From: JBAZLV01 sp964586075
GTDB taxonomy: Bacteria > Nitrospirota > UBA9217
Direction of reading: 5' to 3'
DNA length: 64,000 nucleotides
NCBI GenBank assembly: GCA_964586075.1
Contig: CAZPGZ010000010.1
Coordinates: 1-64,000 of the forward strand
Program-made: the position numbers and the translations under genes
Shown: positions 47,787-57,839 of the stretch, in pieces
Layout of the letters: every line of letters begins with the position of its first letter
How positions within the stretch are numbered: the stretch's first letter is position 1
Notes under the pieces: model-generated
Database searches by the model: none
What the model saw: only the letters and a program-made list of their open reading frames with translations
Told to the model about the DNA's origin: nothing

Positions 47787-49199
47787 ATGCGTGAGATTAA
47801 AAAAGGCGAGGAATTGTACGAAGGCACGGCCCTTCTCGGCGATCCTGTTCATGGGTATATTTCATTCACTACTCCCCGGGGAGAAGATGATATCACCGAA
47901 AAGAATCTGCTTGACACTCCGTGGATGCAGCGGCTTCGCCGCATATACCAGCTCCAGAGCGCCCGTTGGGTTTATCCGTCGGCGGAGCACAGCAGATTTC
48001 AACATTCACTTGGCGCGATGCATTTGGCAGGCAGATTTGCCCGTCACCTGTATCCCTCTCTGAAAGCGCTCGTACCGGACTGTCCTTCGGCGAATTTTAT
48101 CGAGGAACTCCTTCGGGTCGCGGCATTGCTGCACGACATCGGACATGGTCCTTTCGGACATTTTTTCGATGACAACTATCTCGACCAGTTTGGGCTGACA
48201 CATGAAAAAGTGGGCCAGCATATCATAAGAAAGGATTTCACGGAAATTATTCGTTCCATCCGCCGCAGTCCTTCGGGGGACTTCGCAAAAAGCGACCCGA
48301 AGCTGAATTCCGAGCATATCGCGTTTCTCATCGGCAAAGGAACAACCGCAAATTCGAAGCAGCCCCGGTGGCTGGTATTTCTCCAGCCCATGCTCTCAGG
48401 CATTTATACGGTGGACAATCTTGACTATGTGCTGCGTGATGCCTATATGTGCGGCGTCTCGACCGGCGCTATAGATATCGACCGGCTGCTGTATTATACT
48501 TTTTTTACCGATAAGGGATTGACCCTCCATAAGGCAGGCCTTTCGGCGTTGAATATGTTCCTGAACGCCCGGCTGTATATGTATACCAATGTGTATTATC
48601 ACCGCACCACGCGGGCCATCGATGAACACTTGAAAGAGCTTTTTAAAGACACGATGGAACACCTCTTTCCCTACAATCCGCTGGACAATCTTTCCGGGTA
48701 TCTCGAACTGACCGACTGGTCTTTGCTTGAAACCGTCCGGAAGTGGGGAAGCAGCAAAAACAGCGCACTGGCGTCGCTTGGGCGCGAATGGATCGGCATC
48801 CTTGCCAGGGACGTCAAATGGAAAATGGCGTATGACGTTACGCTCTCCATGCGCGTATTCGAGAAAGGAAAAACCATCATCGATGAGGTAGAGCTGCGGA
48901 AAAAAATCTTGAAAGCCCTGCCTGTTAAACTAAAGAACATCCAGCTCAGGGTCGACATGGCCACTCAGGACCCGCGCCCGATTAATCCTCTGATGATGGG
49001 CGATCGTCAGATATACGTGTTCAATCCTTCGACCCACAAGGTGGAGAAAGAACCGCTGAAGGAATTCTTCGATTACATTCCTGCACGCGTGGTGCAATGC
49101 AGGGTATTCACCCTGACTCATGATTACGATACTGAGCTTGCCGAAATTATCGACAGGGTACTGGGGATCCAGGAAGACAGCATCAAATCGAATGTTTGA
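47787..49199 (+). CDS. HD-domain phosphohydrolase
   Basis: A 470-residue protein. DPVHGYISF near the start, SAEHSRFQHSLGAMHLAGRF (metal-binding His) and AALLHDIGHGPFGHFFDD (the HD pair) mark the HD superfamily of dNTPase/YwfO-type hydrolases. A further conserved segment is DNLDYVLRDAYMCG. The substrate is probably a nucleotide, but it is not fixed by sequence. Confidence 0.85.
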   Translation: MREIKKGEELYEGTALLGDPVHGYISFTTPRGEDDITEKNLLDTPWMQRLRRIYQLQSARWVYPSAEHSRFQHSLGAMHLAGRFARHLYPSLKALVPDCPSANFIEELLRVAALLHDIGHGPFGHFFDDNYLDQFGLTHEKVGQHIIRKDFTEIIRSIRRSPSGDFAKSDPKLNSEHIAFLIGKGTTANSKQPRWLVFLQPMLSGIYTVDNLDYVLRDAYMCGVSTGAIDIDRLLYYTFFTDKGLTLHKAGLSALNMFLNARLYMYTNVYYHRTTRAIDEHLKELFKDTMEHLFPYNPLDNLSGYLELTDWSLLETVRKWGSSKNSALASLGREWIGILARDVKWKMAYDVTLSMRVFEKGKTIIDEVELRKKILKALPVKLKNIQLRVDMATQDPRPINPLMMGDRQIYVFNPSTHKVEKEPLKEFFDYIPARVVQCRVFTLTHDYDTELAEIIDRVLGIQEDSIKSNV

Positions 49200-49383
49200 T
49201 GCAGATTCAGAATATTGCTGTGATGATGGATCAAACTCTTTCACCTCTTCTACAGTGCTTTTCCCGCCGTAATAACCATTGATAAAATTGAATCCACGAT
49301 GTTACTGAAGCACACATCGCACATCACTCCACAACGGTACTTTTTCTCGACAAACCAGCTAAAATACTCTACACTACCATCGT

Positions 49384-51831
49384 ATGAGTGGATTAGAAAC
49401 TATTCTTGAAAGAATCAAAAAACCGCTGAGTTTCGCTCGCAAGGATGACTTCCTGCATCTCAAAAGTCTTGGCGCCATTGAACCGTTCATGCGGATACAG
49501 TTTGCCGAACTGAAACGAATAAAACAGGATCTTGCCGGCCTCGATGAAATAGAGGCGCTTTTTCCCGGATTCGATGCGTTGCCGGCTGAGCACAAGAAAG
49601 AGAGAATTCTACGTGCGCTGTCTCTGCTGGAGATTTTGCAGCAGCATAGCAACGCACTTAAAGACAGCCCAAGCGTTTCCCGACAGGAACTCGTTCCGGA
49701 GCCGGCGCAATCAGAGGGGCACCTCCGTCTGCGACCGGACACTCCCATCCAATATTGCAAAGGTATTGGTCCCAAACGGGCGGAACTCCTTAAAAAACTC
49801 GACATTTATACCTTGGAAGATGCGCTTTTTTACCTTCCCTGGCGCTATGAAGACCGGGGAAATTTAAAAAAAATTGGCAGAATTTCCTATGGCAGCTATG
49901 AAACGGTGATGGGGAGCGTGGTTTCTGCAGAAGTTGTTTCTACACGCCGACGCCGTCTCAAAATTTTCGAACTGGTTATTACGGACAAGAGCGGGATACT
50001 GATCGGCTCCTGGTTTAACCAGCCCTTCATGCAAAAAGTGTTTCGAACAGGCCAGACCGTGATTCTTTCCGGCATTGTGAAATCCAATCCTTACCGGGGC
50101 GGTCAGGCGCAAATCGATAATCCTGAATATGAAATCGTGGAAGAAAACGAACCGGACGCCCTCCTTCATACCGGCAGAATTGTTCCTATCTACCGTACGA
50201 CTGCAGGATTGTCCGTGCGTGTTGTTCGCAGCCTTCTGAAAACCGTTCTTGATTCCTGCGGTGCCTTTGTCCCGGACGTTATGCCTGAAGAAATCATCAA
50301 AAAACATTCATTTACTCGAATTGCCGAAGCCTTGCGAGAAGTCCACTTTCCGGAACGGACAAAAGACATCTCCATGCTGAACCGCGGTATGAGCCCTGCA
50401 CATCGACGGCTGAGTTACGAGGAGCTTTTTTTACTGGAGTTGGGGCTTGCGCTCAGAAAACAGGGCTCCTCTCGAGAAAAAAAGGGGATTTCATTTCATG
50501 ATGCCGGAAGGCTGGAATCTGCGTTCCGAAAAAAACTTCCCTTTACCCTGACGCACGCGCAAGAACGGGTGATTGCCGAAATCAAGCGGGACATGATTGC
50601 TGAACAACCGATGAACAGACTGGTTCAGGGAGATGTCGGCTGCGGTAAAACCATTGTCGCCCTGATTGCCGCGCTGATGGCTGTCGAGAACGGCTATCAG
50701 GCATGCATTATGGCGCCGACGGAAATTCTCGCTGAGCAGCACTATAGAAATATATCTTCCTTGTCCGCCCCTCTCGGCATTGCCGTGCGGTCTCTTACAG
50801 GCCGCATCAGGAAGAAGGATCGAGAGGCTTTACTTGCTGAAATTGCGTCCGGAACGTCCGATATTATAATCGGGACCCATGCGCTTATTGAAGAGGATGT
50901 AAAATTCAAGCGCCTCGGTCTGGCCGTTATTGATGAACAGCATCGTTTTGGCGTGATGCAACGCTCTACGCTCACCTCCAAGGGATATGAACCGGATGTG
51001 CTTATCATGACGGCCACGCCGATTCCCCGAACGCTGGCGCTTACCGTGTATGGTGACGTTGATGTGTCTGTGATCGATGAATTGCCTCCCGGCAGGAATC
51101 CTGTCGTAACCAGACTGTATTTCGAAAGCCGACGCAGAGAGGCATATCAGTTCATCGAAAACGAACTGAAAAAAGGACGACAGGCATATGTGGTGTACCC
51201 TCTTGTAGAGGAAACCGAAAAAAGTGATTTGAAAGCGGCAACTGAAATGGCGGCGCACCTGCAAAAGGATATTTTTCCACAGCGAAAAGTGGGACTGGTC
51301 CACGGCCGGATGAAATCTGATGAAAAAGACAAGGTTATGGCCCTGTTCTCATCAGGCTCCCTGGATATTCTTGTTTCGACAACGGTCATCGAGGTCGGTG
51401 TGGATGTTCCGAACGCCACCGCGATGGTGATCGAACATCCAGAGCGCTTCGGCCTGGCTCAGCTGCACCAGCTTCGGGGCCGCGTCGGCAGAAGCGGGCA
51501 TCAGTCGTATTGCCTGCTCATGGGACCGAGAATGTTTGCGGAAGAGGCGAGGGAACGGCTGGATGCATTTATCCGTACAAACGACGGTTTTAAAATAGCC
51601 GAGGAGGATCTGAGGATGCGGGGACCCGGCGAGTTTTTCGGAACGCGTCAATCGGGGCTTCCGGACCTTCGTGCCGCCAACATCATCCGGGACGCCGATC
51701 TGCTTGAACAGGTGCGGGCAGAGGCATTCGACCTGGCGACCTGTGATCCTTCTCTTGCGCAGTACCCGCTGCTCAGGGAAACACTCCGCAGAAAGTGGCA
51801 GGGAAAGCTTCGCCTGGCCGGCGTAGGTTGA
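49384..51831 (+). CDS. recG: ATP-dependent DNA helicase RecG
   Basis: An 815-residue protein. An N-terminal extension of about 120 residues precedes the wedge/OB domain (YCKGIGPKRAELLKKLDIYT, then IVPIYRTTAGLSVRVVRSLL). The helicase core has Walker A GDVGCGKTIVA, DEQH (VIDEQHRFGVMQR), TATPIPRTLALT and QLHQLRGRVGRSGHQSYCLL. The C-terminal TRG region is GEFFGTRQSGLPDL. It remodels stalled forks and branched DNA. The length is slightly more than the E. coli form because of the N-terminal extension. Confidence 0.95.
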   Translation: MSGLETILERIKKPLSFARKDDFLHLKSLGAIEPFMRIQFAELKRIKQDLAGLDEIEALFPGFDALPAEHKKERILRALSLLEILQQHSNALKDSPSVSRQELVPEPAQSEGHLRLRPDTPIQYCKGIGPKRAELLKKLDIYTLEDALFYLPWRYEDRGNLKKIGRISYGSYETVMGSVVSAEVVSTRRRRLKIFELVITDKSGILIGSWFNQPFMQKVFRTGQTVILSGIVKSNPYRGGQAQIDNPEYEIVEENEPDALLHTGRIVPIYRTTAGLSVRVVRSLLKTVLDSCGAFVPDVMPEEIIKKHSFTRIAEALREVHFPERTKDISMLNRGMSPAHRRLSYEELFLLELGLALRKQGSSREKKGISFHDAGRLESAFRKKLPFTLTHAQERVIAEIKRDMIAEQPMNRLVQGDVGCGKTIVALIAALMAVENGYQACIMAPTEILAEQHYRNISSLSAPLGIAVRSLTGRIRKKDREALLAEIASGTSDIIIGTHALIEEDVKFKRLGLAVIDEQHRFGVMQRSTLTSKGYEPDVLIMTATPIPRTLALTVYGDVDVSVIDELPPGRNPVVTRLYFESRRREAYQFIENELKKGRQAYVVYPLVEETEKSDLKAATEMAAHLQKDIFPQRKVGLVHGRMKSDEKDKVMALFSSGSLDILVSTTVIEVGVDVPNATAMVIEHPERFGLAQLHQLRGRVGRSGHQSYCLLMGPRMFAEEARERLDAFIRTNDGFKIAEEDLRMRGPGEFFGTRQSGLPDLRAANIIRDADLLEQVRAEAFDLATCDPSLAQYPLLRETLRRKWQGKLRLAGVG

Positions 51832-51920
51832 TATTTTCGCGGTATTCTGATACAGTATGCACGTAGTGCGGCGGATATTGTCTTTTTTTTCCAAAGGAAT
51901 GACAATCACGAGGTCGTGAG

Positions 51921-52289
51921 ATGACAATCTGGGAAAAATCGGTTGTAAATATGCAGAAAGGCGTGCAGAAAATCGTCGCGTTCGCCGCGGTTTTTTCCGA
52001 ACGGGTGAAGGCGGAAATCGCGATTGTCCGCCTACGGATCAAGATTGACGACATCCAGAAAGACATTGCTCGTCAATACCAGGTCATAGGCCAGAAAGTG
52101 GTTGATTTGAAAAACGGGGGGGACATTCCCAAGACCACCGAGCAACTGTTGAACGATGAAACCATTTCCAGCGCGCTGAGCGAACTGATCGAGCAAAAGA
52201 AGGAAGTTGAAGAGCTTCTCAACGAGATCAGGATAGAACAAGAAGCGTTTGCAACGGTCAGGAAACAGAAGGAGGATTCCTCTTTATGA
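51921..52289 (+). CDS. Small coiled-coil protein
   Basis: A 122-residue protein (VVNMQKGVQKIVAFAAVFSE). It is helical throughout, with heptads in RLRIKIDDIQKDIARQYQVI and in the C-terminal LIEQKKEVEELLNEIRIEQE. It overlaps the prepilin peptidase start by four bases. No family is recognised; cotranscription suggests a link to envelope or pilus assembly, which is only inference. Confidence 0.65.
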   Translation: MTIWEKSVVNMQKGVQKIVAFAAVFSERVKAEIAIVRLRIKIDDIQKDIARQYQVIGQKVVDLKNGGDIPKTTEQLLNDETISSALSELIEQKKEVEELLNEIRIEQEAFATVRKQKEDSSL

Positions 52290-53116
52290 TGGTGAGCGTT
52301 GCAGTTTTTGTTATCGGTCTCATCATCGGGAGTTTTCTGAACGTCTGCATCCTTCGTCTGCCGCGCGGCCGCTCAATTGTTTCTCCGCCATCTCACTGCC
52401 CCCGGTGCAAGTCCCCGATACGGTTTTATGACAATATCCCCCTGTTCAGTTTTCTTCTGCTTCGGGGCAGGTGCCGGTACTGCAAAGAGCCTATTTCGTG
52501 GCGCTACCCGCTTGTTGAATTTCTGAATGGGCTTTTGTATGTCTGGGTGGTCGGTGAGTTTCAAATCGGCGGAGAAGCGGTTCTTCTCATGCTTTTCTGC
52601 TCTTCATTGCTTGTTATTACTTTCATCGATTATGACCATCAGATTATTCCTGATGTCATTACCCTGCCGGGCATGCTGGTGGGGCTTACGCTTGCACCTT
52701 TTTTCATGTCGGCCCTTGGCGATCCCCTCCCGTTCCATCTGGACCGCGTTCTGCCGCAGGCGGGCCCGTACCTCACGGGATTTCTGAATTCACTCATCGG
52801 TTTGCTGCTCGGAGGAGGTCCTCTCTTTGCCATCGGATGGCTCTGGGAAAAGCTTCGAAATGTCGAAGCCATGGGCGGAGGAGACGTTAAACTCATGGGC
52901 ATGGTAGGGAGTTTCCTCGGATGGAAGGGTGCGATTCTTACCATTATGCTCGGCGCTCTTACCGGATCTGTTGCAGGACTTCTTCTCATAGCGCTGAAAC
53001 GCCAAACCATGGAAAAGGTGATTCCGTTCGGCCCTTTTCTGGCACTCGGCGCCTTGGTGACGGCTTTCTATAGCTCTGATATTATTTCATGGTATCTCGG
53101 CCTGATCCGACTATGA
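52286..53116 (+). CDS. pilD: Prepilin peptidase / N-methyltransferase (PilD)
   Basis: A 276-residue inner-membrane enzyme. The N-terminal zinc domain has two CxxC pairs (HCPRCKSPIRFYDNIPLFSF and CRYCKEPISWRYPLVE). Catalytic aspartates are in FIDYDHQIIPDVITLPGM and MGGGDVKLMGMVG. Seven to eight membrane helices follow the usual pattern. It cleaves and methylates type IV prepilin and pseudopilin leaders. No pilin gene is in this window. The next two genes encode a kinase and an NtrC-type regulator, often PilS/PilR. Confidence 0.92.
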   Translation: MMVSVAVFVIGLIIGSFLNVCILRLPRGRSIVSPPSHCPRCKSPIRFYDNIPLFSFLLLRGRCRYCKEPISWRYPLVEFLNGLLYVWVVGEFQIGGEAVLLMLFCSSLLVITFIDYDHQIIPDVITLPGMLVGLTLAPFFMSALGDPLPFHLDRVLPQAGPYLTGFLNSLIGLLLGGGPLFAIGWLWEKLRNVEAMGGGDVKLMGMVGSFLGWKGAILTIMLGALTGSVAGLLLIALKRQTMEKVIPFGPFLALGALVTAFYSSDIISWYLGLIRL

Positions 53117-54372
53117 CCGGTCATAGCATTTTCATAATGGTTTTCGGAGCATTGATTCTTTTTTCCGGAGCACTGCTCATCTGGAGCTTGGCGCACCGTT
53201 ACCGTCGCCGCCTTGGCGTTGAAAAAGAGGCCCGCGAGAAAACTACTGAGACCGCTTTCATCATCAGCGCTTTCCATGAAGTGACAAAACAGCTCAAAGA
53301 AAAAGAAAAAGAGTTGGAGCGCCTCAAACTGCAGGCGGAGCAGCACGCAGAAAACGTGGAAAGCTACAATGAAAACATCCTTCAGTGCGTGACGAGCGGG
53401 GTAATGACATTTGACCGCAGTTGCCTTCTCACCACCATCAACAGGGCAGCTGAGGAAGTCCTCGGTGTGAAGCGGGAACAGGTGATAGGCAAAGCGTGCC
53501 GGGATTTATTCCTCACCGGAGAGATATCCAAAACAATTCAGGACACTTTTGAGACCAGAATGCCGTCCGCAAGAATGGAGTCTCCGATCGACTGCCCTTC
53601 AGGGAAACGCTGGCTCGGCTACAATACCGTGGTGCTGACGGACCGGCGCGGAGAGGCAATCGGCGTTATCTTCTCGTTTTCTGACCTTACCCAGGTGAAG
53701 CAGCTTCAGGAACAGATGGAACTCAGGGAGCGACTGACCGCACTCGGCGAGATGTCGGCAGGTATTGCACATGAACTCCGTAACCCCATGGCGGTGATCA
53801 GCGGGTATCTGAATTTGCTGTCAAAAAAGATGGGGACGGAACACCAGAACATTATTCGGGACATTACGAATGAAGTGAGCGGCATGAACCGGATCATCGG
53901 AGACTTGTTGACCTTCGCGCGTCCGGCTTCCCTGAATCGAGTTAAAGTCAATATCCACGAAATGCTCGAAAACTGCCTTGTCGCCGCACTGCAAGCGACC
54001 GGCGCGGGTTCCCGCATTACGACTGATTTGAAACTGGATGATGTGGAAGCAGATGTTGACGAAGTGCTGATGAAGCAGGCGTTTACGAATCTGATTCAAA
54101 ACGCAATCGAGGCAATGCCGGACGGCGGGACGCTTACGATTGCGACCGAAAAAAAAAGAGAGCTGAAAATTTCTATTTGCGATACAGGCATAGGGATACC
54201 CCCGGAAAACATCAAGAGAATATTCCTTCCGTTCTATACAACGAAGGAAAAAGGGACCGGACTCGGCCTTGCCCTTGTACACAAGATCGTTCTGTCTCAT
54301 GGCGGACGGATCGCTGTGGAAAGCAGCGAAGGAAAAGGGGCGGCATTCAGGGTCATTCTTCCCGTAAGGTAA
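53113..54372 (+). CDS. NtrB/PilS-type PAS histidine kinase
   Basis: A 419-residue protein, ATGA-overlapped with pilD. One membrane helix (FIMVFGALILFSGALLIWSL), a coiled coil at about 45-85, then a PAS domain (GVMTFDRSCLLTTINRAAEE). HisKA has GIAHELRNPMAVISGYLNLL with the phospho-His. HATPase has NLIQNAIEAMPDGG, DTGIGIP and GTGLGLALVHK. It should phosphorylate the adjacent NtrC-type regulator. Confidence 0.88.
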   Translation: MTGHSIFIMVFGALILFSGALLIWSLAHRYRRRLGVEKEAREKTTETAFIISAFHEVTKQLKEKEKELERLKLQAEQHAENVESYNENILQCVTSGVMTFDRSCLLTTINRAAEEVLGVKREQVIGKACRDLFLTGEISKTIQDTFETRMPSARMESPIDCPSGKRWLGYNTVVLTDRRGEAIGVIFSFSDLTQVKQLQEQMELRERLTALGEMSAGIAHELRNPMAVISGYLNLLSKKMGTEHQNIIRDITNEVSGMNRIIGDLLTFARPASLNRVKVNIHEMLENCLVAALQATGAGSRITTDLKLDDVEADVDEVLMKQAFTNLIQNAIEAMPDGGTLTIATEKKRELKISICDTGIGIPPENIKRIFLPFYTTKEKGTGLGLALVHKIVLSHGGRIAVESSEGKGAAFRVILPVR

Positions 54373-54379
54373 TGTAGTT

Positions 54380-55765
54380 ATGGCGGATACAATCCTCGTT
54401 ATAGAAGATAAAGAGAGCATGCTTGACATGCTGAAGCAGACACTTGAGGCGGAGGGGTATTTTGTCGTGGCCGCCAGGGACGGCGCGGAAGGCATTAAAA
54501 AACTGGCAAATGAACGGGTCGGTCTGGTGCTGACTGACATCAAACTGCCGAAAAAGGACGGTTTTGAAGTCCTCAAGGCAGCAAAAGATGAACATCCGCT
54601 CCTGCCCGTCATCGTGATGACCGCTTTCGGAACCATCGAGACCGCGGTCAAGGCCGTGAAGCAGGGAGCGTATGATTTTCTGACGAAGCCCTTTGATACC
54701 GACCATCTGTTGCTGCTAATAAAGCGAGCGTTGGATGCCTCCCGCCTGGCGACGGAAAATATTCTTCTGCGGGAAGAATTCGCCGACCGGATCGGCTTTC
54801 CAACGATTATCGGAAAAAGCGCTCACATGCAGGAGATCACCGCAAATATACAAAAAGTCGCTCCGACCAATGCGACCGTATTGTTGCATGGAGAGAGCGG
54901 GACTGGAAAGGAACTGTTCGCGCGCGCTGTCCATTGCCTGAGCCAGCGCAAAAACGGACCGTTTATTGCCATTAATTCCGCCGCCATTCCGAAGGAACTG
55001 CTTGAAAGCGAATTATTCGGTTATGAACGCGGTGCGTTTACGGGGGCTGATGCGCGCAAACTCGGAAAGCTTGAATTGGCAGACAAGGGCACGGTATTTC
55101 TGGACGAGATCGGAGACATGGATCTTGCTCTTCAGGCGAAGGTCCTGCGGGTCCTGCAGGAACAGGTGATTGAGCGTGTTGGAGGAAACAAACCAATCAA
55201 GATCGACGTGAGAATCATTGCGGCTACGAATAAAAACATCGAAAAAGCGGTTGAAGAGAAGCTTTTTCGGGATGATCTGTTCTATCGTTTGAATGTATTT
55301 CCGATCACCATTCCGCCTCTCCGGGACCGGCGTGAGGACATCAAAATGCTCGCTCAGCATTTTCTGAACAAATTCTCCGCGGAAGTCCGGAAAGGACCTC
55401 TTTCCGTTTCTGATGAAGCCATGGATATTCTGACGAAACACCGATGGAAAGGAAACGTGCGGGAACTTGAGAATGTGATGGAACGGGCTGTCATTCACGC
55501 CGATGGGGGGACGATTCGCAGCCAAGATCTCGGTATCAGCGAGTCGAATATCCGCGAAATGCTGGCCGAGAACGTGCCGATGGATGGTCCGCTGCAGGCG
55601 GTTGCCGAAGCTGCGGTCCGTATCGCAGAATCCCGCCGCATCAAACAGGTGCTCAGGCAGACAAGCGGTAATAAAACCCGCGCTGCGGAAATCCTGCAAG
55701 TGAGCTACAAAACACTTCTTACGAAAATCAAGGACTACCACCTGGAGGAAAAAAGCAGCGAGTAG
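54380..55765 (+). CDS. NtrC-type sigma-54 response regulator
   Basis: A 461-residue protein. The receiver has LVLTDIKLPKKDGFEVL (phospho-Asp about 53) and VIVMTAFGTIETAVKAVKQG. The AAA+ domain has GESGTGKELFARAVH (Walker A), ELFGYERGAFTGA (the sigma-54 contact loop GAFTGA) and FLDEIGDM (Walker B). The C-terminal Fis-type helix-turn-helix is NKTRAAEILQVSYKTLLTKI. It activates sigma-54 promoters under the kinase encoded seven bases upstream, perhaps pilus genes (PilR-like). Confidence 0.92.
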   Translation: MADTILVIEDKESMLDMLKQTLEAEGYFVVAARDGAEGIKKLANERVGLVLTDIKLPKKDGFEVLKAAKDEHPLLPVIVMTAFGTIETAVKAVKQGAYDFLTKPFDTDHLLLLIKRALDASRLATENILLREEFADRIGFPTIIGKSAHMQEITANIQKVAPTNATVLLHGESGTGKELFARAVHCLSQRKNGPFIAINSAAIPKELLESELFGYERGAFTGADARKLGKLELADKGTVFLDEIGDMDLALQAKVLRVLQEQVIERVGGNKPIKIDVRIIAATNKNIEKAVEEKLFRDDLFYRLNVFPITIPPLRDRREDIKMLAQHFLNKFSAEVRKGPLSVSDEAMDILTKHRWKGNVRELENVMERAVIHADGGTIRSQDLGISESNIREMLAENVPMDGPLQAVAEAAVRIAESRRIKQVLRQTSGNKTRAAEILQVSYKTLLTKIKDYHLEEKSSE

Positions 55766-55816
55766 CGCGCTGTCCAAAGGAGCGGTTGAGTCCGGCCCCG
55801 GTTGCAATGAACTGTC

Positions 55817-57838
55817 ATGGAAAAAATCCCTTCTGATATCAAGCAGCAAATTGAAAAACTCGTCACGGAGATCAACGGGCATAATTACCGATACCATGTT
55901 TTGGACGCGCCGGTTGTCTCCGACGCGGAATATGATCAACTGTTTCGCACGTTGAAGCGCATGGAAGAGCAGTACCAGTACGTCCTTCCTGATTCCCCGA
56001 CTAGGCGTGTGGGGGCGCCGCCGCTCGACAAGTTCGAAAAAGTGAAACACGCCGAACCCATGCTGTCGCTCGACAATGCTTTTTCGCATGATGAAGTGCG
56101 CGAATTTGACCAGCGGGCAAAACGATTTCTCAAGTCCGACGTGGAAATTGAATATACCGTTGAACCGAAGTACGATGGACTGGCCATGGAATTGACCTAC
56201 GAACGGGGGCTACTCGTGCGGGCATCGACGCGCGGAGACGGATATGAAGGGGAAGATGTCACGACAAACCTGATGACCGTGAAAGCGATTCCGCTCAGGA
56301 TAGAAGGCAAGGACATTCCGGATCTCATTGATATCCGAGGTGAAGTCTACATGGATATCGATGAATTTGAAAAACTGAACAAAGAACGGGAACGAAATGG
56401 GGAGCCGCTCTTCGCAAATCCCAGAAATGCGGCAGCAGGATCGGTCAGGCAGCTTGACTCATCAATCACGGAAAAAAGAAGGCTGCATATGGCTTGTTAT
56501 GGTTTAGGGAGTGCGAAAGGGATTGAATTCAAAAGCCATGATCATTTCATAGAATGGCTCGGGAGAGCGCATTTCCCGACGCCGTTCATATTGGACAGGG
56601 TAACGGGTATTGAAAGGGTCATTGAGTCAATAAGGAAAATTGAAGAACAGCGTTCATCCTTTGCCTTCGAGACTGACGGAGCGGTCATCAAAGTGAACGA
56701 TTTCGATCTCCAGAAAAAACTCGGCTATAAAACCCGGGAACCCCGCTGGGCTATCGCATATAAATTCCCCGCGCATCAGGCTACAACGATCGTCGAAGAC
56801 ATTCTGAGCAGCGTGGGTCGGACCGGAGTTATCACGCCGGTTGCCCTCCTCGCACCGGTCAGGATCGGCGGCGTGACGGTTTCCCGTTCAACCCTCCATA
56901 ACTGGGAGGAAATCGACCGTAAAGATATTCGGGTGGGCGATACCGTCCTTGTGGAACGGGCCGGCGACGTGATTCCTCATGTCGTGACGGTCGTCAAAGA
57001 AAAAAGATCAGGCCAGGAGCACAAAGCGCTCCCCCCCAGATCCTGCCCTGCATGTCAAAGCACCGTAGTGCAGGAGGAAGGGGAGGTCGCCTACCGGTGC
57101 ATAAACCTTAATTGTCCTGCCCAGGTTTTGGAACGCATCACGCATTATGCGTCGCGGGGCGCCATGGATATTGAAGGTCTTGGCGAGAAAAACGCTGAAT
57201 TGCTCTACCAGCAGGGACTTATACGGCACTTTCCCGACCTCTATAAACTGCAGTATGATCAGCTTCTCGATCTTCCGCGTTTTGCGGAAAAATCTGCAAA
57301 AAATCTGATCGACGCAATCGAAAAAAGCAAAAAAACCACGCTCGCGAGGTTCCTGTACGCCTTGGGCATTCTTCATGTAGGCGAGTATGCCTCAAAACAA
57401 TTGGCAAGACATTTTAAAAAAATCGAAGATTTATACAACGTCGAGGCGGAACGCGTGGTTGAAATCAAACAGATGGGTGAAAAGCTTGCGGAATCGATAA
57501 CCGGATTCTTTCACGAAAAAGAAAATTTACATACCCTGGACACTCTTCAGTCGTTGGGGCTGGAGATCGCCAATCCGGATTATGAGCGCAATCGGAAAAA
57601 AGAGAAACGGGTTTTCGACGGTCTTACGATTGTCGTTACAGGAATGCTTTCGAGGCCGCGAGGCGAAATCGAAAAGATTATCGAAGAACTCGGGGGTCAT
57701 GCTGCCGGATCGGTGTCCAATAAAACGAACTATGTACTGGCAGGGGCAGACGCCGGGGGAAAGCTTGATAAAGCAAAAGAACTCGGCATCCCGATCATTG
57801 ATGAAGAAACGTTCAATAGGATGATTAAGGAGACATAG
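55817..57838 (+). CDS. ligA: NAD-dependent DNA ligase LigA
   Basis: A 673-residue enzyme. EYTVEPKYDGLAMELTYERG contains the AMP-accepting Lys in K-x-D-G. Other landmarks are DIRGEVYMD, NPRNAAAGSVRQLD and a four-Cys zinc finger (CPACQS...CINLNCPAQ, about 406-430). The helix-hairpin-helix region (LLDLPRFAEKSAKNLIDAIE) and a C-terminal BRCT domain (FDGLTIVVTGML) follow. It seals Okazaki fragments. The length is normal. Confidence 0.95.
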   Translation: MEKIPSDIKQQIEKLVTEINGHNYRYHVLDAPVVSDAEYDQLFRTLKRMEEQYQYVLPDSPTRRVGAPPLDKFEKVKHAEPMLSLDNAFSHDEVREFDQRAKRFLKSDVEIEYTVEPKYDGLAMELTYERGLLVRASTRGDGYEGEDVTTNLMTVKAIPLRIEGKDIPDLIDIRGEVYMDIDEFEKLNKERERNGEPLFANPRNAAAGSVRQLDSSITEKRRLHMACYGLGSAKGIEFKSHDHFIEWLGRAHFPTPFILDRVTGIERVIESIRKIEEQRSSFAFETDGAVIKVNDFDLQKKLGYKTREPRWAIAYKFPAHQATTIVEDILSSVGRTGVITPVALLAPVRIGGVTVSRSTLHNWEEIDRKDIRVGDTVLVERAGDVIPHVVTVVKEKRSGQEHKALPPRSCPACQSTVVQEEGEVAYRCINLNCPAQVLERITHYASRGAMDIEGLGEKNAELLYQQGLIRHFPDLYKLQYDQLLDLPRFAEKSAKNLIDAIEKSKKTTLARFLYALGILHVGEYASKQLARHFKKIEDLYNVEAERVVEIKQMGEKLAESITGFFHEKENLHTLDTLQSLGLEIANPDYERNRKKEKRVFDGLTIVVTGMLSRPRGEIEKIIEELGGHAAGSVSNKTNYVLAGADAGGKLDKAKELGIPIIDEETFNRMIKET

Positions 57839-57839
57839 C

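Noticed and set aside
55013..56089. Minus-strand 358-residue ORF spanning the ntrC/ligA junction
   Set aside because: It is long but antisense to two well-defined genes and has no family motif.
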